A DNA stretch of 64,000 nt from Saprospiraceae bacterium (GTDB lineage: Bacteria > Bacteroidota > Bacteroidia > Chitinophagales > Saprospiraceae): NCBI GenBank assembly GCA_020627535.1, contig JAHDGU010000007.1, forward strand, positions 124,001 through 188,000, read 5' to 3'. The notes under the pieces are model-generated. The model was not told the origin of the DNA and did no database searches. It worked only from the letters and a program-made list of their open reading frames with translations. The translations under genes were made by a program, and so were the position numbers. Shown in pieces: positions 26,266 to 37,300 of this stretch. The stretch's first letter is position 1. Each line of letters opens with the position of its first letter.

Positions 26266-27515
26266 GCGGCGATAATTTGAACCGTGATTTTCAAGCTGTC
26301 GAGCTGGGTTGATCTAAAGCCTTTGATCAGGTATTTGGCCGCGCGGCCACGATAGATCATACAGTGAGGATGAGTCGTGTCTAATTGGTTTCCGGGTATC
26401 AAGGGTTCAGATACCTTACTCTCTTGAACTCTTGTTTTATTCGTCGCGTCAGTTCGCTGCGCGGCAATTTCCGATGAAGAATAAGGCCTTCTGTTTTTCA
26501 AGAGTTCTGCTAGTATGCTTGACTCGTGACCCTCTAGAAGACTGTTGATGTCTTCTCCTTCTGCTGTGTCTATTACTGTGACCGCAATCTTCGGATGACT
26601 CGTCTTTAATGCTGGTGCATACTTCTCGATCGCTGCGCGTCCTGCCTCGTCACCATCCATCCACAGGATTATTTCTTCTAGCTCGGGAAGCTCATTGATA
26701 ACTTTTCTGTGCTCTGCAGTCAGGCCGTTCGTGCCGTAGAGTGTTAGAACTTCTGTGTCTTTTTCTGCTTGATAGTGAGTGATGAGCGTGGCCGCATCGA
26801 TGATGCTTTCTGTCAGGATCAAGCGACGCGTGGTTTCATGCGGATAGCTCGGATACAAGCCCTCTCGGTTTTTCAGATAGTAGTGCTTCTGGTTTTTAGT
26901 TTCCGTCACGCTTCTGAAGTATAGGCTGGTGATCTGGCCAGCTTGATTCTTTAGCGGGAAGACGATGCAGTTCTTTCCAAAAGGCTTGTATGCTGTATTG
27001 CCGGTGCGGCTCTTCACGCCTTGATCCAGCAACAAGCCATAGCGCTTGCAGCTCTCAACAAAGTCTCGATCCTCGCGATTGACATAGTGGAACTGGCCAG
27101 AGTTGTAGCCCACTGCGATCTTGTCTCGGTCCAGGTGTCTTGATTGTAGGTACTCTTGTGCTGGCTTGGAATAAGCGAGTCCATTGCTGAAGGTCTTGAA
27201 GATCTTGGTGAGCACAGCAATTCTCGGTAGATCCGTCTGCTGCGGCTGGATCATCTGCTTAGCCTTCATGATCGCTTCGTGCTTACTACACTTCTCTTTG
27301 TGCATGATAAAGTCGATCACATCCAAGCTCTTCCCATGCGTTTCGCAACTCGTGCTGAAGCAGTACACCGTATTGGTCTTGGCATACACTTGCATGCTCG
27401 GCGTCTTGTCATCATGGAAGGGACAGCATAGTCGCGAGTTCTTGTCTGCCATATGGCCGTAGTGGCGCAGTACAGCTCCGATCGTCAGCTGGGATTTGAT
27501 TTGAGAGATGGTCAT
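26262..27515 (-). CDS. DnaG-type primase, copy 2
   Basis: 417 aa, same sequence as copy 1: CHC2 zinc ribbon and Toprim domain. It is the first gene of the leftward operon of this copy, 149 bp from the divergent XRE gene. Confidence 0.9.
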   Translation of the reverse strand: MTISQIKSQLTIGAVLRHYGHMADKNSRLCCPFHDDKTPSMQVYAKTNTVYCFSTSCETHGKSLDVIDFIMHKEKCSKHEAIMKAKQMIQPQQTDLPRIAVLTKIFKTFSNGLAYSKPAQEYLQSRHLDRDKIAVGYNSGQFHYVNREDRDFVESCKRYGLLLDQGVKSRTGNTAYKPFGKNCIVFPLKNQAGQITSLYFRSVTETKNQKHYYLKNREGLYPSYPHETTRRLILTESIIDAATLITHYQAEKDTEVLTLYGTNGLTAEHRKVINELPELEEIILWMDGDEAGRAAIEKYAPALKTSHPKIAVTVIDTAEGEDINSLLEGHESSILAELLKNRRPYSSSEIAAQRTDATNKTRVQESKVSEPLIPGNQLDTTHPHCMIYRGRAAKYLIKGFRSTQLDSLKITVQIIAA

Positions 27516-27533
27516 AAAAAAGTTTAATTAACC

Positions 27534-27616
27534 CTTTTCGGTCAAATTTACTCTTATCATACTACAACAACTACTCTTATGTGATTTTATTTTGTCTTTT
27601 TCGGTCTGTATTTTTG
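27534..27616. promoter_or_regulatory. Divergent primase/XRE control region, copy 2
   Basis: Same boxes as in copy 1: - strand TAAATTTG at 27543-27550, + strand TATTTTTG at 27609-27616, and the CTTTTCGGTC-type and ACTCTTAT direct repeats. Two operator sets for one repressor are present in the cell. Confidence 0.5.
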
Positions 27617-27664
27617 AGATATACGGGAATCTCTGGCCATTTATAGCCGTTTACAGTCAACCTT

Positions 27665-28015
27665 ATGATCTCTTTTGGTAAAAAAATCGCTGCTCTTAGA
27701 AAGCAAGCTAAAATGTCTCAAACTGATCTTGCCAAGAAGCTTGGAACTTCAGTTTCTGTGATATCACGATACGAACGTGATGAAATGATTCCTTCTATCG
27801 ACACTGCGAAAAAACTCGCTAGCGTTCTCGACACAACGATAGCCTACTTGCTCGGTGAAACAGAAGATGACAACCTCCTTAAGGATCACGATATGATTAC
27901 CCGCCTCAGAGCAGTTAAGGACTTTTCAGATCAAGAGAAATCACAAGTTTACTTCACACTTGATGCCGTAATTCGGGAGATAAAAAACAGAAGAACTTAT
28001 GCTGTCGCCAAATAG
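27665..28015 (+). CDS. XRE/Cro-CI-like regulator, copy 2
   Basis: 116 aa, same sequence as copy 1. It is the only + strand gene within this element copy; it reads toward the immunity gene and ends 14 bp from its stop. Confidence 0.88.
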   Translation: MISFGKKIAALRKQAKMSQTDLAKKLGTSVSVISRYERDEMIPSIDTAKKLASVLDTTIAYLLGETEDDNLLKDHDMITRLRAVKDFSDQEKSQVYFTLDAVIREIKNRRTYAVAK

Positions 28016-28029
28016 GCTTAAACAATAAC

Positions 28030-28371
28030 CTAAATAAGCAATAGCTTTTCATCAAACCAAACATCCTCATAAGTTGGTGTAATCAGGAATCTCCATCCAG
28101 GAGCAAGCCCTAAATACTTATCTATTAGAGATGACCACTCATTTATGTGCTCAACATGAAGTGCTTGAAAAAAATTAGGATCATCCGATAAATCACCAGT
28201 CCATATGTACCAGCCAGTTGTCCCATGTTCTGGTGGGTGTCGCAATCCGTGTATCGGATAAAATCCTTGATTCACCTCTTTTGAAATACCAAGCTTCAAA
28301 TCGATCGGAGATTCTAAAAAGTCCGCCTGATATTTCTTGCAAATTATAAGTTGCTCTGACTTTCTATCCAC
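28030..28371 (-). CDS. Candidate immunity protein to expressed tip A, copy 2
   Basis: 113 aa, GTG start at 28371, overlapping the stop of the giant rhs gene (28364-28366) by 8 nt. Unlike the copy 1 version this one is directly downstream of the expressed toxin and should be translationally coupled to it. Cytosolic, acidic, with the C-terminal GWRFL...EDVWFDEKLL block; family assignment (Imm33-like) is from memory and tentative. Confidence 0.75.
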   Translation of the reverse strand: MDRKSEQLIICKKYQADFLESPIDLKLGISKEVNQGFYPIHGLRHPPEHGTTGWYIWTGDLSDDPNFFQALHVEHINEWSSLIDKYLGLAPGWRFLITPTYEDVWFDEKLLLI

Positions 28372-31300
28372 CGCCTGTTCTCTCGTTAATTATTGCTTTC
28401 ATTTTCTTCGAATATTGACTCATGTGCCCACCTTGAGAACGAGAACAAGAAGGACAATGTGGTTGAACCGCATCTGTAGAACGCATTCTTCCTAGGTCAA
28501 TAGTTCCCGTTTCGTAATGTTCTTTTACCAATTCATATTTATGATCTGCATACATGGTCGGAGCTACATCACCACAATTTACACATGGTTGCCCTTGAAC
28601 AGATTCACGCTGCGCCCTAGTCGTTGCTCCGCTAGGTCTAGAGTAGATCTCATCTGTCACGGGAGCTGACATAGCACCGCTAGGCGGATCGGGGGTCGCC
28701 TTGGCAATCTTGCCAAGTGTACCTACACCCTTATCTAAAAGAAGCCCTGTCGTTACATTCAAAGTCCCAGACGATAGCATTTCACCATATACTTGTGGAT
28801 CTCCACTTGAACCATTCTCGACAAGCTGATCAACTTGCGCATCCAACATGGGAGTAGCAAAAAAGTCACTTCCGGTTGAAGAGCTTCCTATAGCAATCTC
28901 TTCAACATATTTCAATGCATTTTTCCAGGTCTTGGCTTTCCACATATCTCGCCTAAGGAAATTGGCGGTATTCTTACCCCAGTTCACTGCGCCTCTATAC
29001 ATTCCATAAGAGAACTGTATTGTCGTGGGGTTAGGGAAAGGCCATCTTCCATCAGGATCAGTGTAGTAAATTGGGTTATTCCAAGTATAGTGGTAGGGCG
29101 TCCAGTCTGCGGCGTCATCTGCGAGTGGATCAACACTCAAAAATCGACCGATTTTGGCATCATAGTACCTGGCGCCATAGTAGTAGAGCCCTGTCTCACA
29201 GTCTTGTTCCTTCCCTGTAAACCGATAGGGTGTTTTCCAGTCTGACTGTGAGGCCCTCTCTTCCACAAAAGTCTCTCCAAATGGAATATACTCTAGGTGC
29301 TCTATTACATTGCCCGATACATCTGTGATGTAGCTCGATGTGCCAAGATGATCCTTGACGTAGAAGTATTGATTGACTTCAGACTCATTGAGCTCATAAG
29401 GATCGGCGAAGACGAGATCCCTATCTGATGGTACATATGGGGCAACATCGATCTCAAGGATGTACTCCAATCCTAGATTGGCTGATGAGTAGTTGTCTAC
29501 AATCACCGCCTCCATCATGGATTTCCTCAGGGCAAGATCTCCTGCCATTGCATCTGTCTTGGCCATTGCTTCGGGCTTGAGGCCATCGTTATAGTCATCT
29601 TCATGGCCTATCTTCGATACGATCCTCTCTCCATTGATATATATGTGCTTAGTATACTCACCATTGCTGCGCACGACCATATGAGGACCGACATACATCG
29701 TCCACTTGTAGGGCTCACGGATGCTGCCGGCATCTTCTCCGTTGACATAGATCTTTTGATACTGCTGAGACATCTTGAGCACACGTTCGCCACTGGCATC
29801 ATAGAAGTAGTGATTGACAAACTCTCCATCTGCCAGAGCTGACATCTGATTTTCCTCTCGCCAGACAATCTTGCGGAGGAGTGGTGTGGCTTGGTCAGCA
29901 TCTACCTCTTTCTTGATCTCTTTAGTATTGCCATTGGTGTCATACTTATAGTCATGGATGATTTCAAAACTCACATTCTTGCTCGCGGCAGTGAGATTAT
30001 TGGTATAGCTCGATTCATCGACACTCTTGAGTTGGCCTTTGAGACTTGAGTCGTAGTTATAAACTAGATCATATCCCTTTTCCATGCCTTCCTGATGAGC
30101 CAGGTCATTTTTTACGACATCAAGAGTTTTCGTCTTGATGTTGCCGATCTGGTCATAAGTCATGTCTAGATTGAAGGTGTTGCTCTCGTCAAATACCGTC
30201 TCGTCCTCCAATGTCTTTCGCTGATGATAGGTAGCTTCGGTATGTCTGAGGCGGTAGAGTTCGTCATACTCGAAGTAGTAGCGAGTCTTGGCACTGAGCC
30301 GATCCGTGGGAATGGCTCCATCCTTGAAGTTTTCTACTGTCCTGATGTTCCCGGAGGGATAGTAGGCATAGCTGAGATCTTGGAAGACATCTTGTGTGCC
30401 AGTCCCATTGGTACTTTGGATAGAAGATATCCAACGACTATGATACTCGTAAGCATATCGCGTATCGGTACCATTTCCATATTGCATGTACACCCTAGAG
30501 CCAAACTTGTCATAGCGCATCTCCTCTAGGTAGACGTATTGATCACCAGATTTTTGGCCAGTAACTCTCTGGAGCTCTCCTGTCTCATTGTACTCATAGT
30601 TGACCACTTCACCATCTGGGTAGGTCATGTTGAGCAGCCGATTCCAAGTATCATATTCGTACTCAGTATCAAAAGCTGCACCTTCTGATCTATATGGGAC
30701 AGCAATCATCCTTCTTTGTTTGACTACCTCTCCCATGTTTCCGTACCAGAACTCTTGTGTCCCTGTGATGTCAGAGAGCGTGACAATCTTGCCGATTCTA
30801 TTATCCGTGGCATTCTGGTCACCATAGGTATATCGCACATTCATTTGCTCTGTGCCTGAAGCAGGATAGTTCACCTCCAGCAGTTGTGCCCCGTTGTAGA
30901 CATAGCTGCATTCAAAGAGATCGCTTTGGGACTTTGTCATGACATTGCCCATCTCATTGTATGTATATCTTTCAAATCCTCCATCAGGAATCGTACGATG
31001 CAGCACCTTACCTGCAATGTCATAGGTCATGGTGTATTCCTGACCGACTGGATTGGTGATTTTTGTCAATTGTTCAATCCCGTCATACTGATTCTTGGTG
31101 ATCAGCTGTTGGTCGCCGAGATGATCTGTTGAGCTGGTCACGACACCCCCTGCCCGCGTATACGTATCTGTCTTCTTGCCTCCGGGAGCAGTGACCTCCG
31201 TATGTAAGCGCATATCGCCATGAGCGTCAACTGCAAGGGCATAAGCGGTTGTGATTGCAGATCCATTTGGCCTGACCAATGATCGCTCTCTGTCGAGGAT

Positions 31301-34300
31301 GTCGTAAGTAATCACTGTCGGATTAGCTGCATCGACCGTCAGATCGAATGCATTATAACCATCGCTATCATAGGCAGCCACAGTCGGGTAGTAATTCTTG
31401 GAAAGTCTGCCAAGGCCATCATACTCATCGATACCTGACCTCACCAAGACTTTTTCGACTGATCCAGCGTCTGGATCGGTTTCAATTACTGCCTCTGCTA
31501 TCGTCTGTATCTCTCTCCCAAGACCGTCAACAAAGGTCCAGCTACTGATACTTCCTCTGTCAATCGGCTCAAACCTCGTCGTGGTCGAGTACATATCCTC
31601 TATGTCATCATCAATTGTATTAGGATAAGCATACTTGACAGTGTACTTATCGTTATTTCCTTCTTCATACTCTTTGGGGCCGGTCATTTTCATGAGTCTG
31701 CCTCTGGAGTCATATTGATAGGCGGTGATATTACCATTGATATCAATCTGCTTGTCAAAGGTGCCCCATCGATAGTCATAGTCCATCATCTCTGTGATGT
31801 AGGTGTAGGGATTCTGACCCGAAGAGATGGACTCTGTGATTCTTGTCATAAATAGATATTCCGGATCATAGTCATAGACGTAACTAATCCTATTCCCATC
31901 TCCATCATCAGGAAGTGTACTCCCTCTCAAAACGCCGTACGTGTCATCATACTGATAATCCGTAGTAGCTGTAGGTGAGCCTGTCACAGTTACTGATTCT
32001 AGGCGTGCATAGTCTGTCTCTACCACTGCACTAGTCTGACGCACTATTGCATCTGGTACCGTTTCGTTGGGTCCATTGTTGACGACTGTGGTTTGGCCGA
32101 TGCCCATGACATTGAGATCTAGATCTTGTGCATATGTGACTGTGGTTCTATATCGCTCACCAGCACTTAGATTTTGGCCTGAGTTTGTATACTTGTAGAC
32201 TAGCGTGTTGCCATAGTCATCATATGTGGTTTCATCTTGAGATGCTAGATAAGCAGTTTCACCGCCCTCGTACCAGTAGACAGTCGTCTCATTAGCTGCA
32301 GAAAATATACTGCTGACATCACTGGGAGCATTGATCGCTCCATCTACCTCGAGAAGTTCTGAACCGACGAATGAATATGAATTGTCATTTGGATCCATGG
32401 ACAGCTCTTGACTGAAAGTCCCTATTTCTGTTCGAGAATATTGTTCTGTCTTATCGTGATTCCACAGTTCTGTACTTTTTGCAATACCGACTCTGTAGTA
32501 GTCAGTGTAGTATTCGTTGATAGTCTTTCTGTAGATCCCAGAGCTTTCATCTCCAGAATTGAATTGGTCTACCGTGATCTTTCCGAATCCCAAAAACTGT
32601 CTTTCGCAGCGATCGTAATATCCCTCTTCGTATAAAAACTCTTGCCGCGAATCATTGACGTCGTTTTCGCCAACTGTTACCATATCGTCAATGGTCACAG
32701 CAGACAGTACCCACTTTCCCCCAGGATGCTCGTAGGTGGCAGCTGACAATCCGTATTCTAGGGCAATTTCGCCACCAAAAGGGAGAGTTACTGTTCTTAA
32801 TTTATTGGTCTTACCTATTTGTGCTCTATGAACCTGCACAAATTGATTGCCATCAAAGTCGTCCGTCCGAATATTATCTGGTGGATTAGTCGTCAAGTAA
32901 TCGACAAATCCATCTCCATCAATGTCGGCATATTGGGTTTCAGTCCTTGTCATTCCCAGACTACCAGAAAGTGAGGGATTAATAGCGATATCTACCCCCG
33001 CAAAGACGGGAAATCTAAATGTCACTGAAGCGCCCAATGATGCACCATAGGCTGTAGAAGAAAGAACGTTCCCATCGATAAGAGAATAATCTGAATAGGG
33101 AATAAATGCGCCATTATGATTCAATAAGTATTTTGTCAGACCAGTCCCTTTGCTGTAGTATATAAAGTCAGGAAGACCATCCGCGTTAATGTCTTGGAAA
33201 GTGTGCGTGAGAATAGTCTTAGAAATAGATCCTCCTACACCACCGCCATAGCTACCATTTTTCATTGAGAATCCCAAGGAACCACCGCCACCTACTACGT
33301 CCGTTCTGCTACGGCTTATAACCGCTTCGCCAAGATCAGAATCCAGTAAGAAGTTCATATCAAATTCATCACTAAAGCTGTAGCCCAAATTCAATCTTAC
33401 CTTCTGTCTCTCCCTGTCCAATCGGTCTGGCAGACCATCCCCATTGATATCAATGAGTGAAACATTCTCATTGTCAATATTCCTATTTAACTCTGCACTT
33501 ATGCTCAAAGAACCATTGTGTCCAGTCTCTTTAACGAACTCTATGAACAATCCAACAGAATTGCACCAAGGTATTGCCACTGCCTTAATTGTAGGGACTA
33601 AGAACGTTTGCTTCCCAAAGCCAAAGTTGCCCGCCCCTGTCACTCCCTGAAAATTCTGCTTCGCATTTCGATTGACTTGACTTCCTGTAAAGCTTGTGAA
33701 TTGATCCTCAAAGTTTCCTACAGGATTTGAATATAACACACCATCATGCTGCACATAATCTGGATAACTATCACCATTGAGATCTAGATAGTCCAGTAAG
33801 GACTTACTTCCTGATCCTATAGACGTTGTCCATGCTGCATCAATAGCACCAACTGGTAGTGGCGGTGTACTAGCTCCAGCGGCAGCTGAGCCGCCATTTG
33901 TACGATTTTTCTTAATCGCCGCTAGGCGAATTGTGTTATCTGCAACAGGTAGCTGATCAGCACTCACATCATCTTCACCAAGTCTGGAACTCGACATTTG
34001 AGAACCAGTAATGATTGAGCTAGCATCTCCCATAGTCCATACTAGATCACCATCCAGAGAAATCAAGGTAGCCCTCCAATATCTAAGATCAGAAATCTCA
34101 GCATTTGGGTTATTGTATCCATTAGGATCATCTGGGATCACAAGATCTTCTCGCATGATAGAGTTCGGAATATCCATATTAGCACCACCGTATCCAGGTG
34201 TATAGAAGAATTTACCCCAACCTCGGTAATCATTTCCTTCGTGGATCCTATTTCCTATTAATTCCTGGCCATAATACCAACTGCTTAGATCGTAATTGAT

Positions 34301-37300
34301 AACATCTCCACCACCGGATAATGCGATCTGATTTGAGACCAAATTTGTCAAGACTGCGGCATTTCTGGTGTAGATGCAGGCATATATACTTTCGTCTTGT
34401 TGCAAGTTCACATTAGTAATAGATGGATTAGAAACCGATCCTGATGCGATGTCTAAGGACTCCTCATAAATCAAGCGATGGTCGCCTGATCCATCGGCAA
34501 CCTTTATACTCAATACAAAGGCATCTGTCAAACTGAAGCCAGGATCAAAAGAAAGGTTTCCATCAATAGTGTAGTCGACATTCTCATTTAAGCCTTGTAC
34601 ATGAGAGAATGATGTGGACATAACTTCTATTGGATCATAATAGGCAAACTCTATGGCCACTTTCTCATTATTCCAGTTGAGATCATAGCTTACTCCATTC
34701 CAGTCGAAATTTGATGTAGATACCAACCTCAGATTTATCAAGTCTCCTTGATCTAGAACTATACTTTCATTGACCAGGATCTGATCACTTGCTCCACTTG
34801 TGTTAAGCGAAAGAGGAGGAGATGCAATTTCAAGAACATCATTCTTGTAAATTTCAAATTGAACAGTTCCGCATAAACCTGTCACATCGATAGTTCCTTC
34901 AAGATTATAGACAGATCCGTCCATCTTTTCAGCTAGTAGTGTAGTAGGCGAACTGGGAAGCGCATCAGCTTCTAGTGTATAGTTCGAAATATCTTTTCCA
35001 AAAACGTCTTGTTCTAGAATCTGTGTAGGGAGTGAATTGACGTCGTAGGATATTTCTATATTCCAATCTACTTGGTCATCTTCTCCATTCGCGTATAGAT
35101 CTGTTCCTGATTGTACACGAAATAATATAACGTCATCCTCATTTACTCCAATTCCAGACAACGAAGGTAGCAGATTCGGGTTGTCAGCATCTATGAACTG
35201 TGGTGCGAGCAGTTGCGATATCTGTGCAGTCTCGTCATCACTGTCTAAATACAGTATGCTGATCCATGCCCCATCAGAGCTACTTCCTATGTAATTGACA
35301 ATACTGGCTATATCTATATTTCCTGAGTATGGTGCCTTCCATGTTCTGACGGCATCGAGCAGCGGATTTCTTCTAGCATCCTCTTCAAGTTCCTGCTCAT
35401 CTACACTGAACAAATTGCCAAAATTCATATCTGTTGGGTCTATTGGACAAGGTGTGTCAGAGCTACTTCTTTCAAAGGTTGGAATTTCATTTACTATACG
35501 ATTGAAATAGACAATTCCATTCGACACAATGTCTGTGAGCCCATCAGCATTGACATCCGCGAAATAGGAAAGGGTTTTATCCTTTTTATGCTGAAACGAG
35601 GCACCACCCATGAATTGGTCTATATGTGTCTGTAGCCCAAATGAAACACTCGTTGATTTAAATTCAGAGAACTCTGGCGCACTAGGCAAGCTTACTATCA
35701 AGTCAAAATTTGTGTTTAATTCTTCATTGGTGCCATTACTATTTCCAGATGCTCTTGAAATATTTGGCGCATAAGATATGGCACCATTGTCGTTGAAAAC
35801 CTTGTCCAATAATCCGTCACCATTCAGATCGACCAATTGGGTTTTACCTCGACTATCTGATCCACTTAGGGAAAATTGTAGTCCTCCAGTATTCTTTTTC
35901 CCATCAGAAGGAGATCCGTTTGGGCCCAAACCGAAGTATGCAGAAAAACCCTTCCCTTCACTTGAACCCCCAGAGAGCGCAGAGTATTTTATGCCAGAGC
36001 CAATAAGATCACTTGGCACAGCACCGGGATTCCAAGCCAAGCCATCCTGACCCATGTCCCATTGAACACCATCTTCATCATAATTTTGAATGCCCCAATA
36101 GTCGAATGAATGTCTATAGAACTCCGCTCCGAATCCATCTTCTACGATTATATGCTGAAGCGTATTCTTCAAGAACGAAGCGCCGCCCAAAGTATATCTA
36201 AACACGTAGCGTCGGACAAGTTGTGTATTATAGAAAACATCTATACGCTGTAGTTCCTTTCCATTATGAATGATGGCCCCAGATCTTGCAGAGTATGTAG
36301 CGTCTGACTTAGATCCTGAACTGAAATTAACAAAGTACTTTGGAGTCTTTCCATCATTATGGGCGGTATATGAGATTTGACGTAGATAGAGGTTGGTTCC
36401 TTGTATAGTAGCCTGTCCAGTGCCAATGGCCTGGTTGTGTCTTTCATATGTATAGCTCATGTAGTTGCCATATAGGTCTTCTACCCGAACCAGTTTCCAC
36501 GAGACTATTGCTCCGGTAGTTATCGTAGTCCCAGTCCTTAATACCGCATTGTTGTCGACTGCATTCACGCCGCCATAGTAGTATTTTATCCCGTTTCGAT
36601 CTGTCACCTCCCATCTATAGTTTGAGGGATCATCGCCATATTTTTCTATCCGGTGATAGCCATTTGTGCTTTGCCTCCTTGGATAGTACTGAACAACACT
36701 GTTGAGGTTAGAATTATCCTTACGATCAAGATACTCGTGTGCCTTATGAGCCAAATACTGTTGATCTTGGCCAGAATTATTTACGGCAAAAGTGATCAAC
36801 TGCTGACCAGCCAGCAAATATGTTTCAGATTCCTTGTTGGGATCATATCGTGGAACTCCCCATCTTGTATCTACGTCAATACTGGGTACATCTAAATCCC
36901 AACCCTCTCCAAGCCATCCATTTCCGCCTGAGCTATTATAGGTCACAGCTAGCGCTGGTTGTATTCCATTTCTACCAGCCGGAACTTCTATTGGATAAGA
37001 TAATATGGCATCACCTTGGTTGTTAGCAGTGGGGGGCGATATCATATTTACACCTGCGGTAGGTAAGGCTGCAGGGAGATCATTGAATTGATTCGGTGCG
37101 AAGCCTGAGGATTCTGGAGCTTCAGGAGAAGAAATGACCCCATTAATATAGTCAGAAAAATGACTCACACGTGAAACAACAATATTGTTATCTTCATCCA
37201 CGTGATCCAGGGCGATAGGAATCCAAGTCTTTTTATTGAGATCAAAGTAGAATGTCCGAACATCGCTTTCATTGTATCCTTCTGGAATCAGAGCTGGGTC

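Larger units (their letters stand above)
21509..29126. mobile_element. Rhs-tip-carrying integrative element, copy 2
   Basis: A second 7618-bp unit in the same orientation, offset exactly 7618 from copy 1. Its right end is fused in frame to the Rhs core, so its tip A is the expressed one. No nucleotide difference from copy 1 was noticed in the stretches compared, and all translated proteins are the same, so the duplication is very recent, actively maintained, or an assembly effect. Confidence 0.88.

Noticed and set aside
13891-29126. Insertion sequence or composite transposon explanation for the duplication
   Set aside because: No DDE transposase, no terminal inverted repeats, and the shared 10 bp equals the recombinase core at three junctions rather than a simple target-site duplication.
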